Origin: UBA2365 sp964594045
Lineage (GTDB): Bacteria; Bacteroidota; Bacteroidia; Chitinophagales; Saprospiraceae
Reading direction: 5' to 3'
Assembly (NCBI GenBank): GCA_964594045.1
Contig: CAZQKR010000044.1
Location: 1 to 33,286 of the forward strand
Length of the DNA: 33,286 bases
This document shows, piece after piece, positions 25,459-33,111 of the stretch. Every line of letters begins with the position of its first letter. The first letter of the stretch is position 1. Under the pieces are notes generated by a model. It did no database searches. It saw only the letters and a program-made list of their open reading frames with translations, and was not told the origin of the DNA. The translations under genes were made by a program, and so were the position numbers.

Positions 25459-27195
25459 ATGAACACTTTCAAAATCGAGTTAAAAACCTCCACAGCCACA
25501 AAGATGCTAATTTTACTTTTTGTGCTGCTTTTTTCAATAAAAATATTTGCCGGAAATGTTACATGGTCTGAAAGTGCTGTTTTGACATTCAATTGTCCAC
25601 AGGACATCACGATTGCATGCTGGCAGGATTATGAAAATACTCAGGTAACAGGCCATCCGAAAAATATCAATGTCGGGCAGTGGTATTTCACATTTGAAGA
25701 TGAAGTGCATCTGTCTCCTTGCAGGGAAGGATATGTGATCAGAACATGGACGGGCACGAATCCTGTCGGGCAATGGACTTGTGAGCAGACCATTACCATG
25801 GTTTATGAAGATTATTTTAATGGTCAGATCCAATGGCCGCAAGACTGGACGGGTAACTGTGATGAAGAAATACCCTTTGCAGAGCCGGTTTACAATCCCG
25901 GGTTTTGCGATATGATCGCCCATACCTATAATGATGATACCATAAATTTATCCGGTAATGTATGTTATAAAATTTTGCGCAACTGGAAGGTGATCGATTG
26001 TTGGCGCTATAATCCCAATTCCAATTCAGGGTTAGGGCAATGGCTTCATACTCAGGTGTTGACTGTAATAAAGCAACAAAAACCGGTTTTTAACGAATGT
26101 GCTACGCGGGAAATTGGTGCGATGAATAACAATTGTACAGCTAGTTTTCATTTATCGAAATCTGCCAATGATTCACAGTGTGGTAATACTTCAAAATTGA
26201 AATGGAAAGTGACGGTAGATTATTTCAGTTGTTTCGGCATCGACACGACCATATACGGAGAAGGAGATTCATTGGATATTTACCTGAAAAACCTGGGTAC
26301 AGGAACGCACAAGGTTTACTGGGAAGTTTATGATCATTGCGGCAATGTCAGTCAATGTGAAGAAACTGTGATCATAACAGACAAAAAGGCACCGACTCCT
26401 TTTTGCTATCTGGGTTCGCATACGATTCTGATGCCGGTATCAGGTATGCTCGAAGTGCATGCCAGGGAATATGTGAAAGATGCAAAAGACAACTGCACAG
26501 CGAAGGACGACCTGAGGTATAGCTGGAGAATCAACCCTAAGGATTCGGTCAGGATTTTCACCTGCAATGACCTCGGATTCCAGTTTTTACCTATTTATGT
26601 TTTTGATGACGCAGGTAACAGGGATCATTGTTTTATTTTTACCAGGGTAGAAATACATGGTGATTGCAATCCGGGACAAAACCTGGTTCAGGGCATGATT
26701 TCTGAAATGGATGGTACGCCTGCCCGGAATGTATTGGTCAAACTGGGATTGGAAGAGGAGAACACTTTTGTTGTGGATACCAGCGACCTGCAGGGAATGA
26801 GCAGTTTTGTATATGTGGATTCGAATCCGGAAACCAGGCTTTTTGTTGAAAGGTCATCGGCAGTAAATCCCGGTTATTCGACATTGGACCTGGTTGTCTT
26901 ATACAGATATTTACTCGGATTGTACCTGCCCGGATCAGATTCTTTATTCCTATGGGCAGCTGATGTGAATGCAGATCAAAAAGTTAATGTACAGGATTTG
27001 ATCGAATTGCGTAAAGTGATATTGGGTCAGACTCATGAAATCAACGGATCGTCCTCTCCTGTAAAAATTATTGTCAGGGATGCCGGACAATCTGAAGCTT
27101 GGATTGAAACCAGTTCAATCAAAGGCTTTAATAACGGCTTTGATCTTCGGATTTTGTCACGTGGTCAGTTAAAGCATTTTTTATCTGCAGATTGA
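25459..27195 (+). CDS. Secreted Cys-rich protein with dockerin-like C-terminal domain, no visible T9SS tail
   Basis: From the ATG at 25459 the product has 578 residues. A signal peptide (hydrophobic LILLFVLLFSIKIFAG) is followed by beta-rich, Cys-rich modules that resemble HYR/Ig-like extracellular domains (NCPQDITIACW, EETVIITDKKAPTPFC). Near the C-terminus, residues about 495-545 form a dockerin type I-like pair of calcium loops (LDLVVLYRYLLG, then AADVNADQKVNVQDLIELRKVILG). The protein ends soon after, with FNNGFDLRILSRGQLKHFLSAD. I see no T9SS sorting domain, unlike its neighbour. It may be a C-terminally shortened version, or may reach the surface another way. The in-frame ATG at 25375 would add 28 residues, which I consider less likely because of the long basic N-region; it remains possible. 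TATATTTG at 25323-25330 is a weak -7 candidate. Confidence 0.8.
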   Translation: MNTFKIELKTSTATKMLILLFVLLFSIKIFAGNVTWSESAVLTFNCPQDITIACWQDYENTQVTGHPKNINVGQWYFTFEDEVHLSPCREGYVIRTWTGTNPVGQWTCEQTITMVYEDYFNGQIQWPQDWTGNCDEEIPFAEPVYNPGFCDMIAHTYNDDTINLSGNVCYKILRNWKVIDCWRYNPNSNSGLGQWLHTQVLTVIKQQKPVFNECATREIGAMNNNCTASFHLSKSANDSQCGNTSKLKWKVTVDYFSCFGIDTTIYGEGDSLDIYLKNLGTGTHKVYWEVYDHCGNVSQCEETVIITDKKAPTPFCYLGSHTILMPVSGMLEVHAREYVKDAKDNCTAKDDLRYSWRINPKDSVRIFTCNDLGFQFLPIYVFDDAGNRDHCFIFTRVEIHGDCNPGQNLVQGMISEMDGTPARNVLVKLGLEEENTFVVDTSDLQGMSSFVYVDSNPETRLFVERSSAVNPGYSTLDLVVLYRYLLGLYLPGSDSLFLWAADVNADQKVNVQDLIELRKVILGQTHEINGSSSPVKIIVRDAGQSEAWIETSSIKGFNNGFDLRILSRGQLKHFLSAD

Positions 27196-27215
27196 AAATT
27201 CCTGTAAAAAGTAAT

Positions 27216-27253
27216 AAAAATCCCCTTATCAATTGTCTGATAAGGGGATTTTT
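27216..27253. terminator. Strong bidirectional terminator
   Basis: AAAAATCCCCTTATCA (27216-27231) and TGATAAGGGGATTTTT (27238-27253) form a perfect 16-bp stem with a 6-nt loop. It lies between the convergent dockerin-like gene (plus) and the transporter gene (minus). Confidence 0.95.
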
Positions 27254-27269
27254 ATTGATATAATTCAGA

Positions 27270-28562
27270 TCATACCGCCTTTTTCTCCTGTACCATGAAA
27301 GTGAAGGCAGCAGCAATGATCATACTCACTCCGGCCATAAGAATAGAATTGATGGGATTATTATGGAGCATATATTTCAGTATCAGTCCGCCAGTCAAGC
27401 CATTGACGATCTGAGGGATGGTGATGGACATGTTGAACAAACCCATGAAGACTCCCATCTGCTTAGCAGGGATCGTATTGGCAAGCATCGCATAAGGCAT
27501 AGCCAGAATACTTCCCCAGGCAATGCCTATTCCAATCATCGGTAAGATCAGAAGGTCGGCATTAGGAATAAAGTGAAAGGATAAAAACGATAAGCCACCG
27601 ATGATAAGTGCTGCAGCATGAGTAGCTTTTTTGCCGATTTTTTTCGCGACTACCGGCAATGACAGTGCGATCACCGCAGAAATCCCATTATAAATACCAA
27701 ATAAGATGCCTACCCAGTTGCCCGCTTCCTGGAATTCAGGTGAATTGGGATCCGTCGTTCCGTAAAAACTTTGTGCTACAGCAGGTGTGGTAAATACCCA
27801 CATGGAGAACAATGCAAACCAACTGAAAAACTGAACCAGCAATAATTGCCACATGGTTCTGGGGATTTTGAAACTGGATTTCTCCCGGGTATCATGACTT
27901 GATTCGTAGAATTCAGGAGGGTATTCCTTTGTCCGGATCACTGTCCAGAGGATGGATATAAGCAAAACTGCTGCTCCGAGATAAAAAGACAATGATACGT
28001 TGAGCGGTACTTGCCCGGTTTCCTCGCTCGCAGTTGCCACACCAAACCAATTACCCAGGATGTAGGGAAGCCAGGAACCTATAACAGCTCCGATTCCGAT
28101 CAATAAAGTCTGGGTTGAAAATCCGAGTGTCAGCTGTTCGTCCGGCAATTTATCCGCAACCAATGCCCTGAATGGTTCCATGGAAATATTGATGGAAGCA
28201 TCCATGATCATCAGCATGCCTCCGCCAATGAACATAGGGGCGATCACATTTGTCAGGTCAGGTGCATTGGGCATCAGGATCAAAGCAAGACTTGTCAAAA
28301 TGGCACCAACCAAAAAATATGGTCTTCTTCTGCCCAGCCTGGTCCATGTTTTATCACTCATATACCCAACAATCGGCTGGATGATCATGCCCGTGATGGG
28401 AGCAACCAGCCAAAACCAGGGAAGATGGTGGACGTCAGCACCAAAAACCTGTAAAATCCGGGATGCATTGGCATTTTGCAAGGCAAAACCAAACTGAATC
28501 CCCAGAAATCCAAAACTCATGTTCCAGATCTGCCAAAAACTTAACCGAGGTTTATTTTGCAT
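27270..28562 (-). CDS. MFS transporter, SLC45-like sugar type
   Basis: A 430-residue inner-membrane transporter with about twelve membrane segments. The loop between helices 2 and 3 carries GYMSDKTWTRLGRRRPYF (66-83), the MFS motif as found in the SLC45/sucrose-maltose branch (GxxSDxxxTxxGRRRP). The start FWQIWNMSFGFLGIQFGFALQNAN is also typical of this group, in which a disaccharide is often carried with protons. No sugar-degrading enzyme lies next to it in the window, so the substrate cannot be inferred from context. It is divergent from mgsA, separated by 138 bp. The ATG at 28560-28562 gives the expected cytoplasmic N-terminus. Confidence 0.9.
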   Translation of the reverse strand: MQNKPRLSFWQIWNMSFGFLGIQFGFALQNANASRILQVFGADVHHLPWFWLVAPITGMIIQPIVGYMSDKTWTRLGRRRPYFLVGAILTSLALILMPNAPDLTNVIAPMFIGGGMLMIMDASINISMEPFRALVADKLPDEQLTLGFSTQTLLIGIGAVIGSWLPYILGNWFGVATASEETGQVPLNVSLSFYLGAAVLLISILWTVIRTKEYPPEFYESSHDTREKSSFKIPRTMWQLLLVQFFSWFALFSMWVFTTPAVAQSFYGTTDPNSPEFQEAGNWVGILFGIYNGISAVIALSLPVVAKKIGKKATHAAALIIGGLSFLSFHFIPNADLLILPMIGIGIAWGSILAMPYAMLANTIPAKQMGVFMGLFNMSITIPQIVNGLTGGLILKYMLHNNPINSILMAGVSMIIAAAFTFMVQEKKAV

Positions 28563-28700
28563 ATTTATATAGTTTTTTGTTCAGTCGATAAATATCCGAA
28601 AAAATTAATTTATTGTATTAATTTTGCCTCCGAAAAATATACTTATTGTATTTTTTACACTAAATATTTTCTGCACCATTAAATAAATACTCAATAAGCT

Positions 28701-29090
28701 ATGATAAGCGTTGCTTTAATATCTCATGATGGCAAAAAGCCTGAGATGGTTTCCTTTGTTTTGGGCAACCGTGAATTTTTTAATAAATGTATTATATATG
28801 CCACCGGTACAACGGGTTCACATATCGAAAAGGAAGGCCTGGATGTCAATCTGTTGCTCTCAGGACCTATTGGCGGGGATGCCCAGATTGCTGCTTTGCT
28901 CGCTGAAGGTAAGATCGATCTGATCATCTTTTTTAGGGATCCATTGGCAAAACATCCTCATGAACCTGATGTTCAAATGCTTATGCGGTTATGTGATGTG
29001 CATAATGTTCCTCTGGCAACCAATCCTAAAGCTGCCAAATACCTTCTTACAGGTATTGAATGCCTGGTGATGAAAAAGAATGCGGATTGA
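28701..29090 (+). CDS. mgsA: Methylglyoxal synthase
   Basis: Converts dihydroxyacetone phosphate to methylglyoxal and phosphate, a bypass of lower glycolysis used when sugar phosphates accumulate. At 129 residues it is close to the usual compact size. Active-site segments are present: H9 in LISHDGKK, the phosphate loop ATGTTG (34-39), the catalytic D60 in SGPIGGDAQIAA, D80 in FFRDPL, H87 and D90 in KHPHEPDV. The closing PLATNPKAAKYLL segment is also conserved. It is divergent from the transporter gene and converges with ribD across 27 bp. The link with the transporter (sugar influx and its overflow valve) is suggestive but not demonstrated. Confidence 0.95.
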   Translation: MISVALISHDGKKPEMVSFVLGNREFFNKCIIYATGTTGSHIEKEGLDVNLLLSGPIGGDAQIAALLAEGKIDLIIFFRDPLAKHPHEPDVQMLMRLCDVHNVPLATNPKAAKYLLTGIECLVMKKNAD

Positions 29091-29117
29091 TCCGGTCAAT
29101 ATCCTGTAAAATGATTT

Positions 29118-30188
29118 TCAATTTTGGTAAATGACCTGAAGTTGGTCCCGTAGGACCATCTGCCGGGATATGAGCTTTCCTGTGATATTAGGAGCTGAAA
29201 TACCAAATCCGAGTTTTTGCGGACAGGTAATGACTCGTGCTTCATCCCAAATACCTGAAGAGAGGAAAGATCTGATCAGGCTTGCGCCTCCTTCAACCAA
29301 AAGCACATAGATTTTCAAGTTGAACAAATGTTGCAGCAGCGCTGAGATAAAATCCGGTGAAGAGAAATCTACCTGTATGGTGTTTGCCTGAGCTGAATTG
29401 TGATCAATATGTTCCGTGAATACAACGGTTTCAGTATCTCCGGAGAATACCTGGTAATGTCGGGGAATTTTTCCAGTCCTGTCCAATATGATACGGACAG
29501 GATGTTCTCCCGGATATAACCTGTTGGTCAGTAAGGGATTGTCATTGATCACTGTATTGGTGCCGGCTAAAATACCGTCAGCTTCCGATCTCCACTTGTG
29601 CGAAAGGACTGTGGAATATTCATTGCTCAACCATATTTTTTCTCCATCTCTGCCGATGTAGTTGTCGCTGGATTTAACGATTTTCAGGATCACATAAGGT
29701 CTTTTCTGGTTCATGTTGACTGAGAAAGGCCGGATCAATGCCTCTGCTTCGTTCTGACAAACTCCTGCAGTTACATGAACACCTTTCGATCTCAGATGTT
29801 CAATACTGTTGCCATTGACCAGCGGGTTGGGGTCTGTTGCCCCGACCACAACTCCGGGTATGCGTTCTGAAAGGATCAGATCGCTGCATGCAGGCGTTTT
29901 ACCGACAATATTGCAGGGTTCGAGACTTACATACAAGGTAGATTGAGGTATCAGTTTCCGTTGATGAATGGCAACATTTTGAATACAATTGACCTCTGCA
30001 TGTGCTTTTCCGTATTTTTCGTGGTATCCTTCACCAATGATATTGCCTTCATATACCAGAACTGCCCCAACCATCGGGTTAGGTCTGACGGCTTTACCCC
30101 CTCTTTTGGCAAGATCCATGCATCTGCCCATAAAAACCTGGTCTGCTGCTTTCCCTCTTGAAGATGGATCATAGTTCAAACCATTCAT
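29118..30188 (-). CDS. ribD: Bifunctional riboflavin biosynthesis deaminase/reductase RibD
   Basis: Carries out the second and third steps of riboflavin synthesis: deamination, then side-chain reduction, of the pyrimidine intermediate, in the cytoplasm. The deaminase half has the zinc motif HAE (H63, E65) and PC-x8-C: EPCNIVGKTPAC gives C92 and C101. The reductase half has EADGILAGTNTVINDNPLLTNR and the late VEGGASLIRSFL motif. Length (356) is normal. The start at 30188 gives a short N-terminal extension (MNGLNYDPSSRGKAADQ) and overlaps the stop region of the upstream PLP-enzyme gene by 20 bp, consistent with translational coupling. No other rib genes are near. Confidence 0.95.
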   Translation of the reverse strand: MNGLNYDPSSRGKAADQVFMGRCMDLAKRGGKAVRPNPMVGAVLVYEGNIIGEGYHEKYGKAHAEVNCIQNVAIHQRKLIPQSTLYVSLEPCNIVGKTPACSDLILSERIPGVVVGATDPNPLVNGNSIEHLRSKGVHVTAGVCQNEAEALIRPFSVNMNQKRPYVILKIVKSSDNYIGRDGEKIWLSNEYSTVLSHKWRSEADGILAGTNTVINDNPLLTNRLYPGEHPVRIILDRTGKIPRHYQVFSGDTETVVFTEHIDHNSAQANTIQVDFSSPDFISALLQHLFNLKIYVLLVEGGASLIRSFLSSGIWDEARVITCPQKLGFGISAPNITGKLISRQMVLRDQLQVIYQN

Positions 30189-31632
30189 TCACCATTTTTT
30201 TGATGTGTTCCGGTTCGTTCACGTGGTAGAACTCCCCGTTATGTGTGTCCATTTGGTAATCTTTAGACCAGTCCCTATGATTTTGGCAAACTTCCCGGAT
30301 GGCATGCAGTGCATAATCGATTTCTTCGTCAGACATGACCGGATGAATGGACAATCTTACCCATCCGGGTTTCAGACTTAAATTACCCTGATTGATCAGG
30401 TTGACAATTTTTTTGGAAAGGTCTCTGTCAACATTCAACAAAAAATGTCCGTAAGTTCCGGCGCAAAGGCAGCCACCACGTACCTGTACACCGTAACGGT
30501 CGTTCAGCATTTTAACAGCCAGGTTGTGATGCAGGTCTTCAACATAAAATGAAACGATACCAAGTCGTTCCCTGCATTCGTTGTCCAATACATGCAGGTT
30601 GGGGATCTGATCGAATGCATCCCAGATCTTTTTCATGATCTCATGTTCCCTTTCGAGGATACGCTTAACGCCCATCTGTTCCTTCAAACGAATAGCCAAT
30701 GCCACTTTCATGGTTTGCATAAAAGCAGGCGTTCCGCCATCTTCTCTTGCCTCAATTTCATCATGATATTTGTGTTCGCCCCATGGATTGGTCCAATCCA
30801 CAGTTCCGCCACCCGGATCATCCGGAATTTTATTATTGTATAGCTCAGGGTTAAAGATCAAAATGCCGGATGATCCCGGGCCGCCCAGAAATTTATGTGG
30901 TGAAAAATAAATCGCATCCAAATAGGCGCCATCCTCTTCAGGATGCATGTCAATTTCAATATAAGGAGCTGAAGCGGCAAAATCCACAAAACAATATCCT
31001 TTGTGCCGGTGCATGATCTGAGCAATTTTGTGATAAGGGGTCAGAATTCCGGTTACATTGGAACAAGATGTGATGGCCGCATATTTTACGGTTCTTTCCT
31101 TATAATCATCCAACAGTTCTTCAAATTTATTAAGGCAAATTTGTCTTTTTTCATTCGTGGGGATGATCACAACATCTGCAATCGTTTCAATCCATGAAGT
31201 CTGATTTGAGTGATGCTCCATGTGCGTGATAAATACGACGGGTCTGTCGCACACTTTGATCTGCAGCTTGTCCTTGTATTTTTCATGAACCCGTAGACCC
31301 AAAATCCGCTGGAACTTGTTTACAACACCGGTCATTCCGGAGTTGCTTGATATCAATATATCACTTTTTCTGGCGTTGACATGAGATTTTATGATGTTTT
31401 TGGCATGCTGATAGGCGGTGGTCATAGAATTGCCGGTCACATTGGTCTCGGTATGAGTGTTGGCCATAAATGCACCGATCAGATCTGACAATCTGCTCTC
31501 GATCGGGCGGTACAATCTTCCGCTGGCTGTCCAGTCACAATAAATGATTTTCTTTTTACCGAAAATAAATTCGTAATCCTGGTCAATGCCTATAACCTCA
31601 TTTCTGAATTTCCTAAAATAATGCTCTAACAT
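30169..31632 (-). CDS. Class V aminotransferase-fold PLP enzyme, SufS-like
   Basis: A 487-residue PLP-dependent enzyme, longer than the about 400-residue SufS. The fold elements are clear: THTETNVTGNSMTTAY in the N-terminal part, THMEHHSNQTSW (substrate/PLP face, H140/H141), D217 in VDFAASAPY (binds the pyridine nitrogen), the Schiff-base lysine K247 in YFSPHKFLGGPGSSG, and the C-terminal RGGCLCAGTYGH with C388 and C390. The position of these cysteines resembles the active-site cysteine loop of cysteine desulfurases, but the sequence around it (GGCLCAG) is not the SufS RxGHHCAMP type. The EDGGTPAF and RLSIHPVMSDEEID motifs also fit the class. The exact reaction is unknown; desulfurase, selenocysteine-lyase or another beta-elimination are possible. 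It is the first gene of an overlapping operon with ribD. Confidence 0.85.
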   Translation of the reverse strand: MLEHYFRKFRNEVIGIDQDYEFIFGKKKIIYCDWTASGRLYRPIESRLSDLIGAFMANTHTETNVTGNSMTTAYQHAKNIIKSHVNARKSDILISSNSGMTGVVNKFQRILGLRVHEKYKDKLQIKVCDRPVVFITHMEHHSNQTSWIETIADVVIIPTNEKRQICLNKFEELLDDYKERTVKYAAITSCSNVTGILTPYHKIAQIMHRHKGYCFVDFAASAPYIEIDMHPEEDGAYLDAIYFSPHKFLGGPGSSGILIFNPELYNNKIPDDPGGGTVDWTNPWGEHKYHDEIEAREDGGTPAFMQTMKVALAIRLKEQMGVKRILEREHEIMKKIWDAFDQIPNLHVLDNECRERLGIVSFYVEDLHHNLAVKMLNDRYGVQVRGGCLCAGTYGHFLLNVDRDLSKKIVNLINQGNLSLKPGWVRLSIHPVMSDEEIDYALHAIREVCQNHRDWSKDYQMDTHNGEFYHVNEPEHIKKMVNEWFEL

Positions 31633-31751
31633 TTTAGTATCTAAAAAAGTGAATTATATTTACTTTTTGAATAGTCAATAACTGCCTAAAAAGTGCATAA
31701 AAATAGGTCTTTAATCTAAAATTTCTCTTTTTTTTCAAACAAAAATCCATA

Positions 31752-32411
31752 ATGAGTCTTCTAAATTACACTTCTTTAAGAATACTTTTTTTCTTTTTTT
31801 TCCTGATTCCGTCAGGTCTGATCGCACAATTCGAATTTGGATATACTTCAGGCTTTGACCTGTACCAAAGGTACAAAAATCCTGCTGACGATATCGCATA
31901 TCCTGCTGCCGGTAATGCGTTGTTAAGTATTAATGCAGGACCCAAAATATGGGTTGGAAGCCCGAAATTCAGTCTTTCCCTGGAAGCTCAGGCAAATCTG
32001 GGTTTGTTTACCCTTGCATTAAAGGATTATAAAGGGCTTGGATCCGTTTCATTTCCATTGCTGGCAAAACTAAATTTCAATGCTCTTTCCGGAATGACAA
32101 AGGACTTTGGTGCCGGATGGTCCATCGGTGGGGGAATCGTTTATACGAAAACTGAACTTTATTATCTTTCAGGCAAGTATAAGGACCTTGGAGTTAAAAG
32201 GTCTTTCTACCCGGCTTATGTAGCTGAGATCAATTTCGGAGGTGGCGGATACGCCAATACCGGATTCATCTATCTCAGGTATGGATACCATTTTGATACC
32301 GGGGCTTCAACACTCAACATTGGCATCATGTCTGATAAAGTCTATTCCGGTGAACGCAGGGGCGCAACCAGGACACTGGAAACAACAGCAGCCAACTATA
32401 CTATGCTGTGA
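31752..32411 (+). CDS. Putative small outer-membrane beta-barrel
   Basis: A 219-residue exported protein with a very hydrophobic signal (ILFFFFFLIPSGLIAQ). The mature part consists of alternating strands with glycine-rich turns (FSLSLEAQANLGLFTLAL, AGWSIGGGIVYT, INFGGGGYANTGFIYLRYGYHFD), fitting an eight-stranded barrel. It lacks a TonB box or T9SS tail. Its function is unknown, and I see no clear similarity to the other putative barrel at 19689. It is divergent from the PLP enzyme gene; no consensus promoter was found in the 119-bp gap. It is the last convincing gene before the repeat-rich right edge. Confidence 0.75.
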   Translation: MSLLNYTSLRILFFFFFLIPSGLIAQFEFGYTSGFDLYQRYKNPADDIAYPAAGNALLSINAGPKIWVGSPKFSLSLEAQANLGLFTLALKDYKGLGSVSFPLLAKLNFNALSGMTKDFGAGWSIGGGIVYTKTELYYLSGKYKDLGVKRSFYPAYVAEINFGGGGYANTGFIYLRYGYHFDTGASTLNIGIMSDKVYSGERRGATRTLETTAANYTML

Positions 32412-32469
32412 TTGAAGTTGTTTAATAATTATGTTGATAGCTGAAAATGACTGACCGGTCCTGAAAGGT

Positions 32470-32488
32470 GAATATCCGGTGGATATTC
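32470..32488. repeat. Perfect 8-bp hairpin without T-run
   Basis: GAATATCC (32470-32477), loop GGT, GGATATTC (32481-32488). It lacks the U-tract of an intrinsic terminator, so it could be a weak terminator, an operator-like palindrome, or part of the repeat element that follows. Confidence 0.6.
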
Positions 32489-32551
32489 AAGGGAAGGAAC
32501 ACGAAGTGGCGGGGCAGCAAAAGTCAATGCGAAGCTCCTTTTGGATTATAA

Positions 32552-32654
32552 ATACTGACATGCAAAGCATCGTCAGTATCGAAGATACTGACAAGCTTGC
32601 TTCGTCAGTATCAAAGATGCTGACAAGCTCGCTTCGTCAGTATTCGTCAGTATT
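32552..32654. repeat. Three tandem bulged hairpins plus a half unit
   Basis: Three units at a period of 32-33 bp: 32552-32579, 32584-32612 and 32616-32644, followed by a partial arm (GTCAGTATT, 32646-32654). Each folds as an 8- to 9-bp outer stem (ATACTGAC with GTCAGTAT), a 4-bp inner stem, a 2- or 3-nt loop, and one unpaired C immediately 5' of GTC (32571, 32603, 32635). The inner stem differs but stays paired (ATGC/GCAT in unit 1, AAGC/GCTT in units 2 and 3), and unit 3 keeps pairing through G-T wobbles. This is a REP-like structural repeat of unknown type. Confidence 0.8.
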
Positions 32655-33090
32655 CCTTAGTCATTTGTTTGAAGGCATTAAGATACATTTTTAAACAACT
32701 ACATTACTTGAAGCAGTATTACTTTTGTGGGTTTCTGTCTTTTAGGCTAAAGAATTTGGAAAACCATTAGGTTAAGGCTCATTTTATACTGGAAATTTGG
32801 ACGTTTTTGCCCTGGATATTTATTTTTGGGAAATTCAGTAGAAATCTATACTTAGAACTGTGCAATCAGAAAATTGCATGCATTGGTGATTTGGGCATTG
32901 ATGACGCGTAAATCAGGACAAAATCTAATCCCAATCAATCAAGATAGGGCATTTTCAGGATTTTTTATGAAAAAAACCAGTGTTATCAGACATATTTTGA
33001 ATGTCAGGATCTGCTGACTTGCAAAAGAATTAAAAGCTAAAAGTAATATTTGACCTATAAAAAAAGGCTACCTTAATGATAACCTCTTTC

Positions 33091-33111
33091 GCGGAGGAGG
33101 AGGGATTCGAA
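33091..33111 (-). other. Fragment of a tRNA-Ser 3' end (possible attachment-site remnant)
   Basis: On the minus strand this reads as a T-loop TTCGAAT (33111-33105), the 3' strand of a T-stem CCCTC, a 7-nt acceptor 3' strand CTCCTCC and discriminator G (33092), as expected for Bacteroidota tRNA-Ser; CCA is not encoded. The rest of the tRNA is absent: the next bases (33112 onward) do not supply the complementary GAGGG arm and instead begin the 85-bp repeat. A 3'-end fragment starting in the T-loop is the usual footprint of integration by tyrosine recombinases. It could also be a chance match of 21 nt, which I consider less likely. Confidence 0.5.

Noticed and set aside
25534..25923. 129-codon frame opposite the dockerin-like protein gene
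   Set aside because: Embedded in a clear secreted-protein gene on the other strand, with no independent support.
32479..32694. 71-codon frame with a GTG start across the hairpin repeats
   Set aside because: Its sequence is dictated by the repeats, it lacks a promoter, and it has no protein family features.
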